64,000 bases of DNA from Entoloma clypeatum (Eukaryota; Basidiomycota; Agaricomycetes; Agaricales; Entolomataceae): contig OY751492.1 of the NCBI GenBank assembly GCA_963565915.1, positions 1,364,001-1,428,000 on the forward strand. The letters are read 5' to 3'. Below, one piece after another: positions 42,170 to 52,521 of this stretch; position 1 is the stretch's first letter, and every line of letters starts with the position of its first letter. A program made the position numbers and the translations under genes. A model generated the notes under the pieces. It saw only the letters and a program-made list of their open reading frames with translations, was not told where the DNA came from and ran no database searches.

Positions 42170-42673
42170 GAGGCGCGGGGAATGGGCGGGGATGTTATTG
42201 AGCGTTGTTGATGACGTTGCTGGGGTGTTGGTGACGGGCACTGATGGGGGGGAGAAGAGGATGGACCGGAAACGCCGGATTGATGGCTACAAGAAGACAG
42301 AAAGGGCATGTGAATCCCTGGGAGAGTTGGGGGGGCGGGCCGCGGAGGAAGGCATGAGGAAGGTGTGGGAGATGTTGCTGAGCATCGTTGATGATGTTGT
42401 CGGAGTGTTGGTGACGGGCGCTGATGGGAGGGAGGAGGGGACGGACCGCAGAGACCGGATTGATGGGTTGTGATGCCTGTGATGGGCTGTGATGGACTGG
42501 GTCCAGTGTTTCCACGTTGAAGGGACTCTTTCTCAATAAGTGAAATCAGAATTATATGAAGAATTATTGGCAGTGTGTGGGTTAAACGGACTTTGAGGCC
42601 CATGATACCGGCGTAACCCCCCCCCCCCCCCTTTCACAGGCCTATGATACCATCAATCTGTGATGTCGAGGTG
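42170..42673. repeat. KDZ right terminal inverted repeat
   Basis: Reverse complement of 32751-33255 with some base changes; contains the C15 tract at about 42618-42632. Confidence 0.85.
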
Positions 42674-42681
42674 CTTTGCAT

Positions 42682-42928
42682 CGCATCCAGCATCATTAAC
42701 GCAATCACGTTACCATGTTACATAATCACTATTTATACCTGCCCCAGTACACATATATTCCTCAGTTGTTCTCCCATTATCGGCTGAGGTATGTACATCC
42801 TACAGGGTGATTCTATTCAGTACTTACCCTACCTTACTCCTTAGGATTACGGTTCAGGTACAGCACTTAATGAGAGTTGTTCTCCCATTATTGGCTGAGG
42901 ATTACGGTTCAGATTCTAACAGGTTATG
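42682..42928. other. Short unique flank with a direct repeat
   Basis: 247 bp between KDZ and B2. AGTTGTTCTCCCATTATYGG CTGAGG occurs at about 42763 and 42875, and GATTACGGTTCAG occurs twice (about 42846, 42902). Together they look like two units of a 55-110 bp direct repeat, perhaps an old LTR piece. No gene. Confidence 0.5.
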
Positions 42929-43276
42929 TGTTACGGACTAACGACTACGGACGTATATGCTTACTTTTTCATTCTTACTCATCGGGCCCCGCTTACCTAT
43001 ATTCTATGACACTCTACTTCCATTAGTATACTTCGCTCCCGCGCTGACTCGCTTTCCGCAGTCGTCTTACTCAGACGCACTGCCTTCCGCAGTTATCTTA
43101 CTCAGATACACTGCCTTGCGCAGCACTGACTCATATGCTATCGCCTATAGTCAGTACCTATATAAACCCTTTGTACTATAGCTAGATTCCTTAGATTTAG
43201 CAATCACATTGCTCTTCGCCTTTCCATCTTCCTGCATACTCTGCCCGAACCTTGGAACGGTTTGTTACGCATAACA
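42929..43276 (+). repeat. B2 5' LTR
   Basis: 348 bp, lacking about 20 bp of the TGACTC repeat block present in the other B LTRs; U3 diverged. Confidence 0.9.
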
Positions 43277-43344
43277 AGTTGCTAAATCTCATTAGGTTCG
43301 CCCAGAGCGAAGAGAGCAACTACCAGACGAGTCAAGACGTCGCG

Positions 43345-44498
43345 CTTCTTTGAAGACTTCACCAGTAACCCATTCGCCTCACCAGAAGCCCGACAGGAGG
43401 AGCTAAGTCCTCGAGACAGTATCGATTTTACACTCATCCAGCAGTACATCGAATCGGAGATCCGTCGCATCCTACAGCAGGTGCTTGACGAAGAACTAGA
43501 CAACGACGAGCATCGCCCCCACGGCGAGATAGCAGAGAGCATCCATCTTGCTCGACAACATCAGATCGCGCGTTACAACGCCCGACAGAACGAACTCGAA
43601 AGCTTTCGCGTTCAAGAAGGACCTCAGACAGGTCGGATCACAGAGATCAGAGAGTTTATCGGTGTCCAGACAACCATTATCAGAAGATTGATTAGGACGC
43701 TCACATTGAGACGTCCCAGAGCCGCATCATCACGTCATACTCGAAGCAACAGATCTACGCCCACTTCACAACCACTTCACAACAGACGACTTCACCAGTA
43801 ACCCATTCGCCTCACCAGAAGCCCGACAGGAGGAGCTAAGTCCTTGAGACAGTATCGATTTTACACTCATCCAGCAGTACATTGAATCGGAGATCTGTTG
43901 CATCCTACAGCAGGTGCTTGACGAAGAACTAGACAACGACGAGCATCGCCCCCACGGCGAGATAGCAGAGAGCATCCATCTTGCTCGACAACATCAGATC
44001 GCGCGTTACAACGCCCGACAGAACGAACTCGAAAGCTTTCGCGTTCAAGAAGGACCTCAGACAGGTCGGATCACAGAGATCAGAGAGTTTATCGGTGTCC
44101 AGACAACCATTATCAGAAGATTGATTAGGACGCTCACATTGAGACGTCCCAGAGCCGCATCACCACGTCTTACTCGAAGCAGCAGATCTACGCCCACTTC
44201 ACCACCAACGAGCAACAGACCGAGTACAACCGTTGGGCACGAAACGAGAGACTTGACCCCTTCTCGCGACCAACAGACGCGCAGGAACAGAGATTCCTTA
44301 GAGATCTACAGAGGAAATACCCCGAACGTTTTGCCACCGATTCCGCCGACGAGTCCCCTGACGAATTTACTTTTGACTCCGCGCAGTCAGATACCGAACA
44401 GACGCCTAGAACAGGGACTAATTTTCAACCCCTACCTGTATCCCGAACCCCATCTTCATCCCAACAACCCGACACCTCTCCTACTCCGCAGGTTCTAG
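43345..44498 (+). pseudogene. B2 ORF0 with 430-bp tandem partial duplication
   Basis: Two copies of the ORF0 5' half: about 43357-43760 and 43790-44195. The first is cut after 106 codons from its ATG (43481). The second (ATG 43914) runs intact for 194 codons to 44498, 2 nt before the gag ATG. The second copy has CGA changed to TGA in the ATG-less part (about 43844) and CGTCGC changed to TGTTGC nearby, both C-to-T at CpG. Function unknown, as for B1 ORF0. Confidence 0.75.
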
Positions 44499-44500
44499 AC

Positions 44501-45445
44501 ATGGCAGAAGCACCGACAGTGCAAACGATGGATACATCCAAGATCATCAAAGATCCTGGGATGTTCAAAGACAGACACACCTTTGACGAGTGGTGGAAAG
44601 CCACCAAACTATACATCAGGTTCCAGAAGGGCCTGTCTGACAATCAGAAGATCCTGGCGGTGTTATCCCGCATGATGGAAGGGTCCGGTAAACACTGGGC
44701 CAGCAACAAGTTAGACGATCTTGCCACCGATGGCGAGAACATCACCTGGTTAGGGTTCTCAGACGACATCGCTACGCGATTCTCTATTGCCAACAAGTCA
44801 GCAGCAGCCAAGGCGAGACTCGAAGTCCTGAAACAGGAGAAACGCACCATTGACGAATTCTTGGACGAATTCGAAGAGCTCCTGAAGCTGTCAAACCTTG
44901 GCGAAGAAACTGGGAAATACATCCTGGAAAAGAACGTCAACCGCAGAATTTCTGAACAAGTGGCTAGCGATGGCAAGACGTACACCGATTACGCAAAGGA
45001 GATCCGAAACAAGGGACGACAGATGGAGGGACATGCATTAGTCATCCGAGGGGGTGGCGACACACGCACCGGATCGGGCACCACTTATGGTGGTCAAGGC
45101 AAAGCCATGGAGATCGACAAAGCAGGAGTAGCCCGTTGCTACAACTGTCAGCGCTTTGGTCACCTTGCCAAAGACTGCAAAGCCCCAAAGAAGAAAGATG
45201 GTCGTAAGTGTTTCAACTGCGACCAAGAAGGACATATCGCGCGCAACTGCCGCAAGCCGAAGAAGAACTCTGGAAAGATTAGGAAGGTGTCTGATGGAGA
45301 TACCGATGATGATGAGATCCAGTACCTTGTCCAATGGGAAGGGTATGGCCCAGAAGAGAACACGTGGGAACCTCGGACTAATGTTCAGAACACTCAAGAC
45401 TTGATCCGAGACTTTCATCGGCAAAATCCATCGCATCCACGATAA
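44501..45445 (+). CDS. gag: B2 Gag-chromodomain fusion
   Basis: 314 aa. Residues 1 to about 272 are B-family Gag with both CCHC knuckles; after SDGDTDDDE the frame passes directly into [19 protein letters not shown], the chromodomain, and ends NPSHPR. The deletion removed everything from the gag tail through integrase and kept the frame. The gag part is identical to B1 for most of its length by eye, so the fusion is recent. A Gag with its own chromatin-reading domain might bring particles or RNA to heterochromatin (inference). It could also be a chance junction. Confidence 0.88.
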   Translation: MAEAPTVQTMDTSKIIKDPGMFKDRHTFDEWWKATKLYIRFQKGLSDNQKILAVLSRMMEGSGKHWASNKLDDLATDGENITWLGFSDDIATRFSIANKSAAAKARLEVLKQEKRTIDEFLDEFEELLKLSNLGEETGKYILEKNVNRRISEQVASDGKTYTDYAKEIRNKGRQMEGHALVIRGGGDTRTGSGTTYGGQGKAMEIDKAGVARCYNCQRFGHLAKDCKAPKKKDGRKCFNCDQEGHIARNCRKPKKNSGKIRKVSDGDTDDDEIQYLVQWEGYGPEENTWEPRTNVQNTQDLIRDFHRQNPSHPR

Positions 45446-45562
45446 AAGAACAAACTTTGAGAGCCATTCTCCACATCGACTTCTGTCATATCGAGTTCCC
45501 TGCTCCAGCTCTTCTCGCCCAACACGCCGTTCTTCTTATACCTTTCAAACATCATTTCTGCC

Positions 45563-45931
45563 ATGTCAAACATCACCGCCGCCTCCACCGATGCTTCCAA
45601 TATCAACCCCACCATCACCACCCTCATCGGCGAAGCGCTCTCCATGCGCGACCAGATACATGCGCTCGAAACCTCCGTCGCCGACATCCTTCACCGGCAG
45701 ATGCATATCCGCCTTCATACCCTTTCCGATTTGCCAACCGCCCCCACTGCTGAGGAGAAACTCGTCCTCAAAAACTATACCAACACCCTTGCTGTCGAGA
45801 ACCGACGCCTTCGCCTCGCCGTTCGAGGTTTAGAGTTTGCCACGGCGGTAAATGATGAACTGATAAAGGATTGGGGTAACCGAGTTGACCCTGCCTGGGC
45901 CGATCCAAATGGCAACGATGGATGGGAGTAG
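45563..45931 (+). CDS. B2 ORF3, small coiled protein
   Basis: 122 aa, starts MSNITAASTD and ends NGNDGWE. It lies 117 bp after the fusion ORF and 37 bp before the 3' LTR. The middle (SMRDQIHALETSVADILHRQ, then AVENRRLRLAVRGLEFATAV) has heptad-like spacing, so a coiled coil is likely. The same length and start are kept in B3 and, before disruption, B1. The differences among copies are few and mostly conservative. Function unknown; an extra ORF after pol in a gypsy element is unusual. Confidence 0.75.
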   Translation: MSNITAASTDASNINPTITTLIGEALSMRDQIHALETSVADILHRQMHIRLHTLSDLPTAPTAEEKLVLKNYTNTLAVENRRLRLAVRGLEFATAVNDELIKDWGNRVDPAWADPNGNDGWE

Positions 45932-45968
45932 GTAGTCTGTGAGGACACAGACCTTGAGGAGGGGAACA

Positions 45969-46336
45969 TGTTACGGACTAACGACTACGGACGTATATGC
46001 TTACTTTTTCACTTTTACTCATCGGCCCCCGCTTACACATATCGTATTATACTTTATTTCCTTTAGTATACTTCGCTCCCGCGCTGACTCGCTTTCCGCA
46101 GCTGTCTGACTCATTACGCAGTCGTCTTACTCAGACGCACTGCCTTCCGCAGTTATCTTACTCAGATACACTGCCTTGCGCAGCACTGACTCATATGCTA
46201 TCGCCTATAGTCAGTACCTATATAAACCCTTTGTACTATAGCTAGATTCCTTAGATTTAGCAATCACATTGCTCTTCGCCTTTCCATCTTCCTGCATACT
46301 CTGCCCGAACCTTGGAACGGTTTGTTACGCATAACA
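45969..46336 (+). repeat. B2 3' LTR
   Basis: 368 bp, close to the B1 LTRs. Joined directly to gypsy G sequence at 46337 (GAACCCTTGG, within RT). Confidence 0.92.
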
Positions 46337-47278
46337 GAACCCTTGGTTGCCTTCTTTGGGCTGGCAGGCATGCCACCTACGTTTCAGGCGATGATGAACG
46401 AAATCTTCAAAGAAGAACTCGAAGAGGGATGGTTGCTCATTTATTTGGACGACATCTTCATCTTCTTGGTCAATGACGAAATCGACACCGAACGAACGCT
46501 CCGCGTACTAAGAAAAATGATAGAGAATGACCTCTATCTCAACCTGGAGAAATGCGAATTTGGAGTCAGACAATGCGAATACCTCGGACTGATTATCAAA
46601 GAAAATGAAATCGCAATGGACCCCGTTAAGTTATCGGGGATAGCAAAATGGCCAGAACCCACGACTGTCAAGCAGGTCAGATCTTTCCTTGGATTTGGAA
46701 ACTTCTATCAAAGGTTTATTGGACACTACTCGGACATTGCCAAACCCCTGAATGATCTGACAAAGAAGGATCAGGAGTGGGAATGGAATGAAGACTGCCA
46801 GACGGCATTTGACACATTAAAGGACAAATTCGCAGAATCACCGGTATTGTTGATGCCGAACACTGACAAACCGTTCATCATAGAATCCGATGCATCCAAA
46901 TGGGCGACAGGAGCAGTACTGCGCCAACAAGATGTGAATGGAGACTGGCACCCCTGCGGATACATATCGCACTCGTTCTCTGCGCCAGAACGAAACTATG
47001 AGATCTATGATCGGGAACTCTTGGGAATTATCCGATCACTGGAAACGTGGAGACACTATCTCCTTGGATCACCATTTCCAACGGTTGTTCTATCAGATCA
47101 CAAAAACCTGACGTACTACCGAGAACCCCAGAAATTGAACAGACGACAAGCACGGTGGAGATTGTATCTCTCTGAGTTTGAACTCGAACTAGTACACACC
47201 CCAGGATGGAAGATGATCCAGTCTGATGCCTTGTCAAGGCGACCGGACCATATACCCGAAGAAGACACGGATAACAAA
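46337..47278 (+). pseudogene. pol: Gypsy G pol fragment: RT C-half and RNase H
   Basis: Open for 320 codons. It starts inside RT at EPLVAFFGLAG, has YLDD with IFIF following, VRSFLGFGNFYQRF, and RNase H (IESDASKWATGA, YDRELLGIIRSLE, SDHKNLTYY), ending DNK at the copia insertion. The N-terminal half of RT, protease and gag are missing because the B2 LTR abuts. G is distinct from A, B, D and F (for instance GLAGMPPTFQAM). It continues at 53142 after the copia element. Confidence 0.9.
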
Positions 47279-47588
47279 TGTTGAAGTTCCACCTGGGCGC
47301 TAGCCGCAAGTGTACTGAAGCAACCGGCTACAGTGGAAGTACTCTACGATACCGTTCTGACCACTTACATAGATTGGAGAGGGTGAGGCTGGTGAGAGCG
47401 GTTGAGGCTGGTAAGAGCGATGGAGGCGGTTAAGAGTCAAGAGACAACTTGTTGATATTGACAGTTTCCTGGTCTTATATACCGTACTACTGTTTGTACC
47501 AACCAAACAAGTATGTAATGAAGATATGTAAAAGTCACGTGATGTAATCTAATCTAATCTAATCTACGTGATGGGAAAAGTTTCAACA
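47279..47588 (-). repeat. Copia 3' LTR
   Basis: 310 bp, TGTTGAAGTTCC to GTTTCAACA on the plus strand. Contains four AATCT repeats (TAATCTAATCTAATCTAATC) near one end. Confidence 0.94.
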
Positions 47589-47664
47589 CCCCCCCATATT
47601 TAGTACATACTTCTAAATACATCTTTACTTTTTCCCACATATATATATAGGTACTCTGTTTCGC

Positions 47665-50600
47665 CTAGTTCTTTATCAATCCGAAGTACGGGATAAACTT
47701 GGAAAAGAGGATTTTCCCCAGATTCTTAGTTAAAAGGTCTGCAGGGTTGTTCACTCCTTCAATGAATTCGACCGTAATTATCCCTTCGGAGACTTTTTCT
47801 CTGACGAAGTGGAATCGCACGTCAATGTGCTTGGATCGCTTCTCAGTTACAGGGTTGGATGCGATAAAGACGGAGCCGTTGTTATCTCCATAGATCGGGA
47901 CTGATCCGATCTGCATCCCAAGTTCGGCAAGCATGCTTCTAAGCCATGTTACTGCGCGACTGCAATCTGATAGCGCCATGTATTCTGCTTCCGTGGAAGA
48001 GAGGGCAATGGTTTTCTGCGCTGATGAAACCCATGTTACTGCTCCAGACGCCAGTGATATGAAGTAACCAGTAGTGGATTTCCTGGTGTTTTCATCTGAT
48101 GCCCAATCGGAGTCTGTAAATGCGTAGATTCCTTTCCCAGAATCGCCATCGTACATGATCGCGTAATCTTTTGTTGCCTTCAAATACCTGCAAATATCCC
48201 TAGCCACTTCTAAATGGCGTTTGGTAGGGTTTGCGGAAAATTGGGACATTTTGATCACGGCGAAACAAATGTCGGGTCTTGTCCCGATCATTAAGTACAA
48301 TAGTGATCCGATGATGGATTGGTACTTGGATCTGAGTTCCGCATTGGGTTCATCCTCAGACTTCATGGGTTTGTAGCCCGTCGGGAGTGGGGTATGGGTG
48401 GCATTGGATTCGCTCATCCCCATACGTGCGAGAATTTTCTCAAGGTAAGGTACTTGATCAATGAAGATCTTCTTCCCACGTTGCCTTATTTGGATTGAGA
48501 GAAATTCCTTTGGTTCCCCATCGGGCACTAGGTGACCTAGGTCCCTACATTCCCATGTTGTCATGAAAGCCTTTTTCTTCTCTAGCGTGTACTCTCGGTT
48601 TGTGCCGAGAAAAGCAGAGTCATCGACATAAATGACGGCAATTACAATTTCCCTGCTGGTACTTTTGTGAATGAACACTCCCGCATCGGAGTGAAGCCGG
48701 ACAAAGCCGAGCTTTTTCATGGAGGAATCAAGTTCTCTCCACCAGGCTAATGCGGCCTGCTTAAGTCCATATAGGGCTTTGTATAGTCGGTACACGAGGT
48801 GTTCTTTCCCTTTTACTACGTAGCCCTCAGGCTGTCGCATGTAGATTACCTCAAGGAGCGTTCCATAGAGGAAGGCTGATGAGACGTCCAACAGTGTCAT
48901 GAACCACCCTTCAAGGGCTGTCAATGCCAGTATTAGTCGGACGGTTTCATATCTTACGACTGGTGAGAAGATCTGATCAAAGTCGATCCCTTCCACCTGC
49001 GAGAAGCCTTTTGCGACAAGACGCGCTTTCAGACGCCCATCGGATTTTTCGTTATAAACCCATTTGTTCCTTAGAGCTTTCCTCCCTGCAGGCAGGGGTA
49101 CTAGCTCCGTGATCACCCCGCGGCGTTTGAGCATGTCTAGCTCTTTTCGTTCAGCGGCATACCAGTCTTCTTTATTTGGAAGAGGGTATATGTCTTTATG
49201 AGACATTTCAACGATGCCAACTTGGACTGATATTGCCTCCATCAGGAGGTTATTCATCCATGCTGTTTGACCGCCCAATCTCCGTCTTCGATCTAATTTT
49301 TCAAGATCAGACGCTGGAGTGTCTTCCCCATAGATGCTTCCTGGCATCTTCCGGACTCGTCGTTCCCTGATCGGTCGATCTGGTACTTGCTCGGGTTCCG
49401 GAGTGGGTACTCGCGGTGCGTCATCAGGCTCACTGGCAGGCAGTTCGTTGTCTGATTCAGGTTGATTCTGTTCAATGGGAACTGGGTCATGAGGTGTTTC
49501 GTTGTGACTATCATTGTCATCATTTCCGGGGATGAGGTCCTCAAACTCATCAGCCGGTTCTGGATTTTCCATTTCTGGATGGTTTTCTGGCAAAGGGTCG
49601 ATGTGGCATCTGGGGTACTTGCTTTCATCAAAGATAGCTTTCCCACCCATGAAAATTGTATTAGTCTCAGGGTCCATGAAACGGTATCCTTTGACCCCTG
49701 GTTTTGATCCGAGATAAATCATCAATCGAGATCTAGACTCCAGGGAATTTCTACGTTTTTCTTTTGGGATATACACATATGCCTGACATCCGAAGACTCT
49801 GATGCTTGACATATCAGGGATCTCATTGGTCACCCTGAAGTAAGGGGTATTCCATTCGAGACGCTGCATGGGGGTTCTATTGTAGAGAAACGCTGCATGT
49901 TCCAAACAGAATTCCCACCACATAGGGGGTAAGCACGCGTCGAAGCGCAAGGCCTGAGATTTCTCCCACAGGGTTCGATTTATCCGTTCTGCTCTACCGT
50001 TCTGCTGGTGCTGATACGGGAGCGTGACGTCGATCAGAACTCCATGATCGGCAAGTACATCCTTGTATTCGTCAAACTCTCCACCTCCATCAACTCGCCA
50101 TTTCTTAGGAGTGGCGGCGAACTGATTCTGGATCATCGCAAGAAATTGTCGCAGTGCCGTGATGGCATCCGACTTCTTTCTAAGCAAGACAACCCAGACG
50201 TGGGATGAAAAATCGTCCAAAAACGTGAGGAAATATTTATATTTATGATATGATGCCGTGGATATCTGTTTGAGATCGGAATGGATTAGATCAAAGGTTT
50301 TGGTTGCCCTTGTCATTGAATTGGGATATGACTGATTCGGCATTTTCCCTTTGAGGCAACCTGTGCAACTTTCCTGTGATTTCTCACGTACTAGTGTCTC
50401 AGGTACCCCTTTGGTACTGGTGGGAATCTTTCGGAGTGCTTGATCATTTGGGTGACCAAGGCGCTTGTGCCATGTTTCGACAGTGATTTCGCTTGAGATC
50501 GCATGGATCTGGTCATAGCGTATTTCAGTGTCTAACCAGTAAATGGTTTGACCAAGGATGTGAGGCGAAAACTGGATTTTGTTCAGCCCTTTGGAGATGT

Positions 50601-52521
50601 TGATTTCTCCACGAGTCCCGTCTACTTTGTAACCATGGTTAAGGAAGACGCCTAAGGACAATAGGCGTGTGTCCATGTCCGGGATGTAGAATACCGGTCT
50701 GAGAAGATGGGTTTTAGTTTCCCCGTTTAGGGTGTGCCGTACTGGAACGGCCCCAACTCCGAGTATTTCCAGTTTCTTTCCTTTAGCAGCAGTTTGAACG
50801 AATCGCTTGACCGTAAGAGGTCTGTAGTATGCGAAGTCTTTGAACTCATGCGTAAAGTGTAGAGAAGCGCCGGAATCTAATATCCATTGTGCGCGTTCTT
50901 TCTCCTTACAATGTGTACAAGAGGCGAAATGTTTAATATATTTTTTATGTAGATCACTGCTAATGTGATCTACGCACTCTGTACTGGTACTGGCTAATAT
51001 ATCATACGTCTGTTGAGAGGTATTATTAGCATTCCGCAATTGGTAAGGTTTGAGAAAGAGTTCTGACGAACCGTCAAGTTCAATCTCGTCTTCAAACACA
51101 TCCGGCCCCATCCGTTCCTGGTCGATGTCCATCATTTTCAGCGATTCTTCTATCGACGAGGCTACGCGACGCTGTTTAGCCGGCCTTTCATCGATGTCAG
51201 GAATGATGGTATCTAGGATACGAAGGTTTGACCCAGAAGGTCGGGCGCCGATTTCTCGGGCAAGTTTCCTAACCCTTTCGTTCTTTTTCCACGCAGACGA
51301 CATCCTAGGAGTCTGTCCGGTGTACTGTGACGGAGGCGGGTTCATCCGCTGCAGTAGTGACTGCATCCTTTCTGACTCAGGCTGTGCAGTAAAGGAAGTC
51401 TTTCCGCGACCAGTTACGGTGGTGAAAGACGGTGCATGATGAGGAGGGAGAGGGCAAGGGGCATGTTGACGAGGAGGAAGGGGACAAGGAGCAGGACGAC
51501 GAGGGATGTGCTCAATAGCTGGTGCGATGAACTCGACCATCTCCTCGGCTTGGTCGGACTCGTTGTCCGCGTTGTTGGCGCGTTTCTTCTGGTTGCGCCA
51601 GCGTCCCTTTCCCTTCTTCTTTTCAGAAGCGGTACTCGGGTCGGTCGAGTTAGGCTGCTCGTCAGCATTGTTTTGCGAGGTACTCGGCTTTTGCTGCTTT
51701 TCCCATTTGGGGTCTTGCCCCTTTCGCTTAGTCCCGGAAATTTTCCGGGCCTGCTCGTTGGACGCCCGAGTAGACCCAATCGCATACTTGCGCCTGTACT
51801 CCGATACGATGCTGTCGGCAACGGCCTGCCATGTGAAGTCATCGGCGTCGTAGACCTGGAAGAGGGCGGTGGAGAGAGACGACCAAGCGTCAGGGATGGC
51901 ACTCGCCAGGATCATAGCCTGCATCAGATCGGGCACGATGAACTTCGCGTCGCTGAGGCGAGCGAAGAGTGATCCGAGGCGCTCGATTTCCGGTACGGGG
52001 TCGCGACCTGAGAGCTTGAAGGAGGCAGCAGCCTTGAAGTCGCCAAAAATGGTGGCGGGGGAGACCTTCGAATACATGTCTTTCAACGTCGTCCAAGCTT
52101 CCTTTGAGGTTGAGGCGTCCTTGATGTGCCTCCTGATTGCTTCGGAGACTTTGAGACGGATGGAACCCTGAGCCATGTCGTCGTCTCTGATCCAGGCCTT
52201 CTTTTCCTTGGCGAAGGCGGGATGGTCGACAGTGATAGTGACCGCCGGAGGTTGAGTCGCAGATGTCGCAGATGTCGAAGTGGCTGAGGCAGGGGTGGAG
52301 ACTGTGACCGTAAAGTCCTTGATGTTGGGGCGCTCAATGTCGCCGGATACGAGGCGCCAGACTCCTTGATGGAGAAGGTATGACTTCATTTTTTCGGCCC
52401 AACTCTGGTAGTCGATGCCGTCGAAGATGGCGATGGAGTCGAGGGCGGAGCGAGAGGTAGACATTTTAGATGAATCTAAGAAAGGGTTCCCAATCAGTGA
52501 TGTGTTATGAATATGATTCAA
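47665..52521 (-). CDS. Copia Gag-Pol polyprotein
   Basis: 1618 codons from ATG 52521; a second ATG at 52464 (MSTSRSALDS) is the more likely start by comparison with usual copia gag starts. The gag-like N-terminus has YQSWAEKMKSYLLHQGVWRL. There is no CCHC knuckle; a basic stretch (KKKGKGRWRNQKKR) near 300 may replace it. Protease ILDSGASLHF is near 548; the integrase zinc region has HKRLGHPND and CTGCLKG, and the core has HSDLKQ, RVDGGGEF and HQQNGRAERINRTL. RT has LLDVSSAFLYG and YVDD (near 1297), and RNase H DSDWASDENTRKSTTGY and STEAEYMALS. All catalytic motifs are present and there is no frameshift between gag and pol, as is normal for copia. Confidence 0.94.
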   Translation of the reverse strand: MNHIHNTSLIGNPFLDSSKMSTSRSALDSIAIFDGIDYQSWAEKMKSYLLHQGVWRLVSGDIERPNIKDFTVTVSTPASATSTSATSATQPPAVTITVDHPAFAKEKKAWIRDDDMAQGSIRLKVSEAIRRHIKDASTSKEAWTTLKDMYSKVSPATIFGDFKAAASFKLSGRDPVPEIERLGSLFARLSDAKFIVPDLMQAMILASAIPDAWSSLSTALFQVYDADDFTWQAVADSIVSEYRRKYAIGSTRASNEQARKISGTKRKGQDPKWEKQQKPSTSQNNADEQPNSTDPSTASEKKKGKGRWRNQKKRANNADNESDQAEEMVEFIAPAIEHIPRRPAPCPLPPRQHAPCPLPPHHAPSFTTVTGRGKTSFTAQPESERMQSLLQRMNPPPSQYTGQTPRMSSAWKKNERVRKLAREIGARPSGSNLRILDTIIPDIDERPAKQRRVASSIEESLKMMDIDQERMGPDVFEDEIELDGSSELFLKPYQLRNANNTSQQTYDILASTSTECVDHISSDLHKKYIKHFASCTHCKEKERAQWILDSGASLHFTHEFKDFAYYRPLTVKRFVQTAAKGKKLEILGVGAVPVRHTLNGETKTHLLRPVFYIPDMDTRLLSLGVFLNHGYKVDGTRGEINISKGLNKIQFSPHILGQTIYWLDTEIRYDQIHAISSEITVETWHKRLGHPNDQALRKIPTSTKGVPETLVREKSQESCTGCLKGKMPNQSYPNSMTRATKTFDLIHSDLKQISTASYHKYKYFLTFLDDFSSHVWVVLLRKKSDAITALRQFLAMIQNQFAATPKKWRVDGGGEFDEYKDVLADHGVLIDVTLPYQHQQNGRAERINRTLWEKSQALRFDACLPPMWWEFCLEHAAFLYNRTPMQRLEWNTPYFRVTNEIPDMSSIRVFGCQAYVYIPKEKRRNSLESRSRLMIYLGSKPGVKGYRFMDPETNTIFMGGKAIFDESKYPRCHIDPLPENHPEMENPEPADEFEDLIPGNDDNDSHNETPHDPVPIEQNQPESDNELPASEPDDAPRVPTPEPEQVPDRPIRERRVRKMPGSIYGEDTPASDLEKLDRRRRLGGQTAWMNNLLMEAISVQVGIVEMSHKDIYPLPNKEDWYAAERKELDMLKRRGVITELVPLPAGRKALRNKWVYNEKSDGRLKARLVAKGFSQVEGIDFDQIFSPVVRYETVRLILALTALEGWFMTLLDVSSAFLYGTLLEVIYMRQPEGYVVKGKEHLVYRLYKALYGLKQAALAWWRELDSSMKKLGFVRLHSDAGVFIHKSTSREIVIAVIYVDDSAFLGTNREYTLEKKKAFMTTWECRDLGHLVPDGEPKEFLSIQIRQRGKKIFIDQVPYLEKILARMGMSESNATHTPLPTGYKPMKSEDEPNAELRSKYQSIIGSLLYLMIGTRPDICFAVIKMSQFSANPTKRHLEVARDICRYLKATKDYAIMYDGDSGKGIYAFTDSDWASDENTRKSTTGYFISLASGAVTWVSSAQKTIALSSTEAEYMALSDCSRAVTWLRSMLAELGMQIGSVPIYGDNNGSVFIASNPVTEKRSKHIDVRFHFVREKVSEGIITVEFIEGVNNPADLLTKNLGKILFSKFIPYFGLIKN

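Larger units (their letters stand above)
32751..42673 (-). mobile_element. KDZ transposon with long TIRs and three genes
   Basis: 9923 bp flanked by an exact 8-bp duplication CTTTGCAT (32743-32750, 42674-42681). Ends read CACCTCGACATCACAGATTG on both strands. The inverted repeats run about 500 bp and include a G15-16 tract; weaker inverted similarity continues to about 33905 and 41900. It carries a KDZ transposase gene with a CxC1-like cluster and two further spliced genes, all on the minus strand. TIR plus 8-bp TSD plus KDZ core fits the Kyakuja-Dileera-Zisupton group. Transposase stop codons suggest it no longer moves itself. Confidence 0.9.
42929..46336 (+). mobile_element. B2, pol-less B derivative
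   Basis: 5' LTR 42929-43276 (348 bp), 3' LTR 45969-46336 (368 bp). Between them are ORF0 (partly duplicated), a gag fused to the chromodomain, and ORF3; protease, RT, RNase H and integrase are absent. LTR 3' halves match but the U3 parts differ at many positions, and the flanks TTATG and GAACC are not a duplication, so the two ends come from different copies. The primer site TTGCTAAATCT follows the 5' LTR as in B1. Confidence 0.9.
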
